DNA from: Limihaloglobus sulfuriphilus
Lineage (GTDB): Bacteria; Planctomycetota; Phycisphaerae; Sedimentisphaerales; Sedimentisphaeraceae
Direction: 5' to 3'
DNA: 64,000 nt
NCBI RefSeq assembly: GCF_001999965.1
Contig: NZ_CP019646.1
Span: 2,728,001 to 2,792,000, forward strand
Below are positions 61,132-64,000 of this stretch, piece by piece. The notes below the pieces were generated by a model, which saw only the letters and a list, made by a program, of their open reading frames with translations, was not told the DNA's origin and did no database searches. A program made the position numbers and the translations under genes. How positions within the stretch are numbered: the stretch's first letter is position 1; each line of letters begins with the position of its first letter.

Positions 61132-61289
61132 CGTGATTCCTGCCTGATTGAAAGTGTTAGCGAGAAATTAGATGCATCTGGGCTATTCATACCCCTAAAG
61201 TTTACACGAAAGAATATCAACCTGCATTCGTAACACATTTGAGATAAACATCTTACTGCCCCTTCGCGGGGGACCAAATAAACCGTAGA

Positions 61290-61317
61290 TTGCAAAGGTT
61301 AACAGAAACTGTATAAT
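61290..61317 (+). promoter_or_regulatory. Promoter of activator 2
   Basis: TTGCAA, a 16-base spacer and a perfect TATAAT. The start is expected at about 61324, next to the ATG at 61325, so the mRNA would be leaderless. Confidence 0.55.
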
Positions 61318-61324
61318 TATATTG

Positions 61325-62659
61325 ATGAAACATGAACCTGTTCAACAAAAAGATGTAATTTTAGACAGTATTGCTGATGGTGTCTTCACTGTTAATAAAA
61401 ACTGGCGTATCACGACCTATAACCGGGCCGCCGAGCAGATAACCGGAATACCTCGTCGAAAAGCAATAGGTTTGATTTGCAAAGATGTTCTGCGTGCCGA
61501 TGTCTGTGAAAACAACTGCGCCCTGAGGCACACAATGGATACAGGTGAACCGGTAATTAACAAGCCTGTTTGTATAATAAGTGCGCAAGGCAGACGCAAA
61601 TCCATTACAATATCCACCGCCTTGCTTAAGGACAAAAAAGGTCAGGTTATAGGCGGAGTGGAAACATTTCGGGATATGACTGTTGTTGAAGAACTGAGAA
61701 AGCAGGTCAAAAAACAGTACAGCTGCGAAGACATAATCAGCCGCAACCACAAAATTCAGGAACTTTTTGACATTCTGCCGCAGGTTGCCCAAAGCAATTG
61801 CACAGTTTTGCTTGAAGGCCAGACTGGAACAGGCAAAGAGCTTTTCGCCAGGGCTATTCACAATCTGAGCCCCCGCAAAGATAAGCCTTTTATCGCCGTT
61901 AACTGCAGTGCACTTCCAGATACATTGCTCGAATCTGAGTTATTTGGTTACAAAGCCGGCGCCTTTACCGATGCGAAAAAGGACAAACCGGGCCGATTTG
62001 CGTTGGCAGAGGGAGGCACCATTTTCCTGGATGAAATCGGTGAAATGTCCTCGTCCGTTCAGGTTAAACTTCTAAGGGTGCTTCAGGAAAAAACTTATGA
62101 ACCAGTTGGCGCCGTTTCTTCTGAAAAAGCAAATGTACGGATTATCACCGCGACTAACAAAGATGTAGAGGAGCTGGTTGAGAAGGATATGTTCAGGGAT
62201 GACCTTTATTATCGAATCAACGTAGTTAAACTCTGCCTTCCGCCTCTGAAGGAAAGAAATGAAGATATACCGCTTCTTGTTGATCATTTTGTACATAAAT
62301 TCAATCAGGTTTACGACAAAAACATCTGCTGCCTAAGTGACAACGCAATGGCAGCACTTATGAGTTATGAATTTCCCGGCAATATAAGGGAGCTTGAAAA
62401 TATTATTGAGCACAGCTTTATCCTTTGTCACGGCGACGTTATTGAGGCCAAAGATTTGCCCCCGGCAATCCAAAAAGATGTCGGAGGCAAGGATCAAAAC
62501 CTTGACAATTTCAGGACTCTCAGACAGATGGAAGCTCTGATGATAGAAAGGGCTTTGAGTCGTAATGGAGGCAATCGTACGGCGGCAGCAAAGGAATTGG
62601 GGATAAATGCCAGCACACTTTTCAGAAAACTAAAAAACATCAATTCTACCAGCAAATAA
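61325..62659 (+). CDS. Sigma-54-dependent transcriptional activator (PAS-AAA+-Fis), activator 2
   Basis: 444 residues from ATG 61325; a TTG one codon earlier is less likely. PAS domain about 8-120 (ADGVFTVNKNWRITTYNRAA) with a cysteine set CKDVLRADVCENNC that may sense redox or bind a cofactor. AAA+ about 145-375: GQTGTGKELF, GAFTDA in place of GAFTGA, IFLDEIGEM and DDLYYRINVV. HTH GGNRTAAAKELGINASTLFRK. It is divergent from activator 1 and upstream of a sigma-54 promoter at 62839. The GAFTDA variant of the sigma-54 contact loop is worth noting. Confidence 0.94.
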   Translation: MKHEPVQQKDVILDSIADGVFTVNKNWRITTYNRAAEQITGIPRRKAIGLICKDVLRADVCENNCALRHTMDTGEPVINKPVCIISAQGRRKSITISTALLKDKKGQVIGGVETFRDMTVVEELRKQVKKQYSCEDIISRNHKIQELFDILPQVAQSNCTVLLEGQTGTGKELFARAIHNLSPRKDKPFIAVNCSALPDTLLESELFGYKAGAFTDAKKDKPGRFALAEGGTIFLDEIGEMSSSVQVKLLRVLQEKTYEPVGAVSSEKANVRIITATNKDVEELVEKDMFRDDLYYRINVVKLCLPPLKERNEDIPLLVDHFVHKFNQVYDKNICCLSDNAMAALMSYEFPGNIRELENIIEHSFILCHGDVIEAKDLPPAIQKDVGGKDQNLDNFRTLRQMEALMIERALSRNGGNRTAAAKELGINASTLFRKLKNINSTSK

Positions 62660-62691
62660 TTTTCCTGCCCCTTCGTCCAACTTTTAACACT

Positions 62692-62739
62692 GTTGCATAT
62701 TGCACGGAACTATTTCAATTCAGTATTGCAGTACGCAAT
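62692..62739. promoter_or_regulatory. Two inverted-repeat elements, probable enhancer for the NifX-like gene
   Basis: GTTGCATATTGCAC (62692-62705) and ATTGCAGTACGCAAT (62725-62739), both of the form TTGC-N4/5-GCAA or close to it. They lie about 107-141 bp upstream of the -24 element, the usual distance for sigma-54 activator sites. Confidence 0.4.
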
Positions 62740-62838
62740 TAAAATTGATGCGGCATTTCTTTTACAGAACTTCTCTAAATTCGTAAGCTCTTTAAATACA
62801 CACACTTACCAACCACGCCCCCTATTCGTAGAATATTA

Positions 62839-62852
62839 GGCACAGAAGTTGC
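62839..62852 (+). promoter_or_regulatory. Sigma-54 promoter of the NifX-like unit
   Basis: AGGCACAGAAGTTGCAT has GG (62839-62840) and GC (62851-62852) with exactly 10 bases between and keeps GGCAC and TTGCA of the consensus. The transcript would start near 62863, giving a leader of about 14 bases that just contains GGAG at 62866-62869. Confidence 0.75.
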
Positions 62853-62876
62853 ATAAAAGAAGTATGGAGATTGCTT

Positions 62877-63266
62877 ATGAGAATTGCAATATCAATTTGG
62901 CAGAATAATGTTTCGAGCGTCTTTGACTTTGCCAATAAACTTCTGCTCGTCGAGTTGGAAAACGGTAAAGAAAAAAACCGTAAGGAAGTTTTTTTGACAG
63001 AGCTAAGCGGACAGGAAAAAGCAATTAGATTGAGGCGGCTGAATGTTGATGTGCTCATCTGCGGGGCAATCTCCAGGTCGTTGAATGATGTCTTGAACAG
63101 CTCAGAAATTAAGGTGCTGCCCTTTGTTACAGGCAGGACAGAGCAGGTTTTGGATGCATACAAAACAGGACTGTTGTATCTGCCAAAATATGCCTTGCCC
63201 GGCTGCTGGAAAGGTGCCCGCAAAGGTTTTGACAGCCGGCAAGACAGACATAACAGAGATTTATAA
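62877..63266 (+). CDS. NifX/NifB-like dinitrogenase iron-molybdenum cofactor biosynthesis protein
   Basis: 129 residues from ATG 62877 with GGAG 8 bases upstream; an earlier TTG is not needed. The fold is the NifX/NifB-C-terminal alpha/beta domain: MRIAISIWQNNVSSVFDFAN, then VDVLICGAISRSLNDVL and KVLPFVTGRTEQVLDAY. In nitrogen-fixing bacteria it carries iron-molybdenum cofactor precursors. In anaerobes without nitrogenase, as likely here, relatives of this domain sit with DUF5320 and FmdB proteins and have unknown function. The C-terminus is basic (KGFDSRQDRHNRDL). Confidence 0.88.
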   Translation: MRIAISIWQNNVSSVFDFANKLLLVELENGKEKNRKEVFLTELSGQEKAIRLRRLNVDVLICGAISRSLNDVLNSSEIKVLPFVTGRTEQVLDAYKTGLLYLPKYALPGCWKGARKGFDSRQDRHNRDL

Positions 63267-63356
63267 GAATATTTTTCATTGCCTTGCGAGGCCAACAGCT
63301 GTCCAAAGTGTGGAACAAAAATGACAAGAGGTTAACTTTTTTGAAAGGAGACTATT

Positions 63357-63719
63357 ATGCCAGGTGGCGATGGAACAGGTCCCGGAGGAATGGGACCAAT
63401 GACAGGTAGAGCCGCGGGTTTTTGCGTCGGCTATTCAGTGCCGGGTTATGCAAATCCTGTTGGCGGACGTGGATATTTCGGCTGGGGCCGCGGCGGAGGC
63501 TGGGGTCGCCGTAACTGGTTCTATGCAACCGGTCTTCCAGGGTGGCAAAGAGCTGGATACGGCGTACCGGCATATAGCCGCGCAGGGTTTGCGCCAACAG
63601 CTGCACCACAGCAAGAGATAGACGCTCTCAAAGGCCAGGCCGAATACCTTGGAGATACGCTTGATGGGATACAAAAGCGTATTGAGGAACTAGAAAGCCA
63701 GAAAAACAGCAAAGAGTGA
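63357..63719 (+). CDS. DUF5320 domain-containing protein
   Basis: 120 residues. GDGTGPGGMGPMTGRAAGFC at the N-terminus is the DUF5320 signature. A glycine/tryptophan/tyrosine-rich middle (GRGYFGWGRGGGWGRRNWFY) follows, and a C-terminal coiled coil (QQEIDALKGQAEYLGDTLDG then RIEELESQ) ends it. AAAGGAG precedes the ATG. This family often accompanies NifX/NifB-like proteins in anaerobes; function unknown. It lies 90 bp after the NifX-like gene and is probably co-transcribed. Confidence 0.87.
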   Translation: MPGGDGTGPGGMGPMTGRAAGFCVGYSVPGYANPVGGRGYFGWGRGGGWGRRNWFYATGLPGWQRAGYGVPAYSRAGFAPTAAPQQEIDALKGQAEYLGDTLDGIQKRIEELESQKNSKE

Positions 63720-63933
63720 GATTAAGATAGCTGCGAATTTAGCTATCTCAGGCTCTTAAGGGATTTATGGGGATAGTGGTTCGTATAATGCACGGCACTA
63801 TCTCCAGCTTTATCGGTAGATTCAGCCCTTTATTGCAGGGCTGTACAATAAGGTGGCAAGTGTTTGCCATCCAGTATTTAAGACCGCTGTATTTTTAAGT
63901 GAAGCTGTAACTAATTCATGAGGAGTTAATTTA
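63720..63933. other. Hairpin-rich gap between DUF5320 and FmdB genes
   Basis: Perfect repeats are AGATAGCT/AGCTATCT (63725-63748), GATAGTG/CACTATC (63772-63802), CAGCCCT/AGGGCTG (63823-63843) and the palindrome TGGCAA-GTGT-TTGCCA (63854-63869). The first may be a terminator without U-tract. The last resembles a sigma-54 promoter, but the GG to GC distance is 9 rather than 10. Confidence 0.45.
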
Positions 63934-64000
63934 ATGCCGATATTTGAATACAAATGTAAAAAATGCGGTGCAAAAAGTGAATTTCTGGAAAAATCCGGCA
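63934..64000 (+). CDS. FmdB-family zinc-ribbon protein, 5' part only
   Basis: The window ends after 22 codons: MPIFEYKCKKCGAKSEFLEK. The CxxC of the FmdB putative regulatory zinc ribbon is complete so far. GAGGAG lies about 9 bases before the ATG. Family members are small and their role, perhaps in formamidase or metal regulation, is unproven. It continues the plus-strand NifX/DUF5320 group. Confidence 0.85.
   Translation, partial: MPIFEYKCKKCGAKSEFLEKSG

Noticed and set aside
61184-61199. Sigma-54 promoter for activator 1 (GG-N10-GC on the minus strand)
   Set aside because: The spacing fits but the boxes are not TGGCAC or TTGC; a sigma-70-type promoter nearby explains transcription better.
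63854-63869. Sigma-54 promoter for fmdB
   Set aside because: TGGCAA...TTGCC has 9 rather than 10 bases between GG and GC; kept only as a palindrome of interest.
1-64000. CRISPR array, insertion sequence, prophage or integrase genes
   Set aside because: No regularly spaced repeats, transposase, integrase or phage structural motifs were seen; the only transfer signal is the A/T-rich restriction-modification pair.

Overview
The window looks like a piece of chromosome from an anaerobic, polysaccharide-degrading planctomycete of the class Phycisphaerae (Sedimentisphaerales-like). The basis is a combination that is common there: secreted proteins ending in dockerin-like DxNxDxxVDxxDFxxLAxxWL modules, PEP-CTERM tails, pseudopilins with H-X9-DG-type C-termini, LamG and discoidin modules, LacI regulators next to glycan genes, and sigma-54 activators. 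This is inference from gene content; no rRNA is present.

Region 1 (1 to about 32.9 kb, mostly minus strand) is a glycan-utilisation district. It starts with two paralogous secreted proteins of unknown core (one cut by the window edge), two near-identical pseudopilin-like proteins, a 1,106-residue LamG/discoidin/dockerin protein, a PEP-CTERM protein and a LacI regulator with three operator-like palindromes. Then comes a tight seven-gene unit (20787 down to 11609): glycosidase-like protein, DUF4434 protein, HGSNAT-like membrane acyltransferase, NAGPA-type phosphodiester glycosidase, calcineurin-like phosphoesterase, AGE-type epimerase and SGNH esterase. This is a plausible set for an amino-sugar or phosphodiester-bearing glycan. 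Another pseudopilin, a PEP-CTERM protein and two dockerin-tailed proteins follow. A second LacI regulator has operators ACGTACCGGTACGT at its own promoter and at a GH26-type mannanase gene, which is divergent from an FAD oxidoreductase and a sodium:solute symporter. An orphan MASE3 histidine kinase closes the region.

Region 2 (about 32.9 to 49.5 kb) is housekeeping: CCA/poly(A) nucleotidyltransferase, rsmD, a 690-base non-coding gap with RNA-like structure, rny, ymdB, an MBL hydrolase, endonuclease V, pyrH, frr, an AsmA-like protein, a STAS protein, an AI-2E family permease, maf and an initiator tRNA-Met. An AT-rich PstI/BsuBI-type restriction-modification pair is inserted between endonuclease V and pyrH. 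A 600-base gap before maf holds a candidate small RNA with repeated CUCCU(U)AAAC motifs and a strong terminator.

Region 3 (49.6 to 64 kb) looks like one sigma-54 district. Two PAS-AAA-Fis activators sit between a nine-gene minus-strand unit (small lipoprotein, thioredoxin, small conserved protein, BASS-type permease fused to CBS domains, TolC, tandem universal stress protein, RND adaptor, RND pump, OsmC protein) and a plus-strand unit (NifX/NifB-like protein, DUF5320 protein, FmdB zinc ribbon). Each unit has a GG-N10-GC sigma-54 promoter, with inverted repeats about 100 bp upstream in the position of activator enhancers. This region, the small-RNA candidate and the amino-sugar/phosphoglycan operon are the best candidates for something undescribed.
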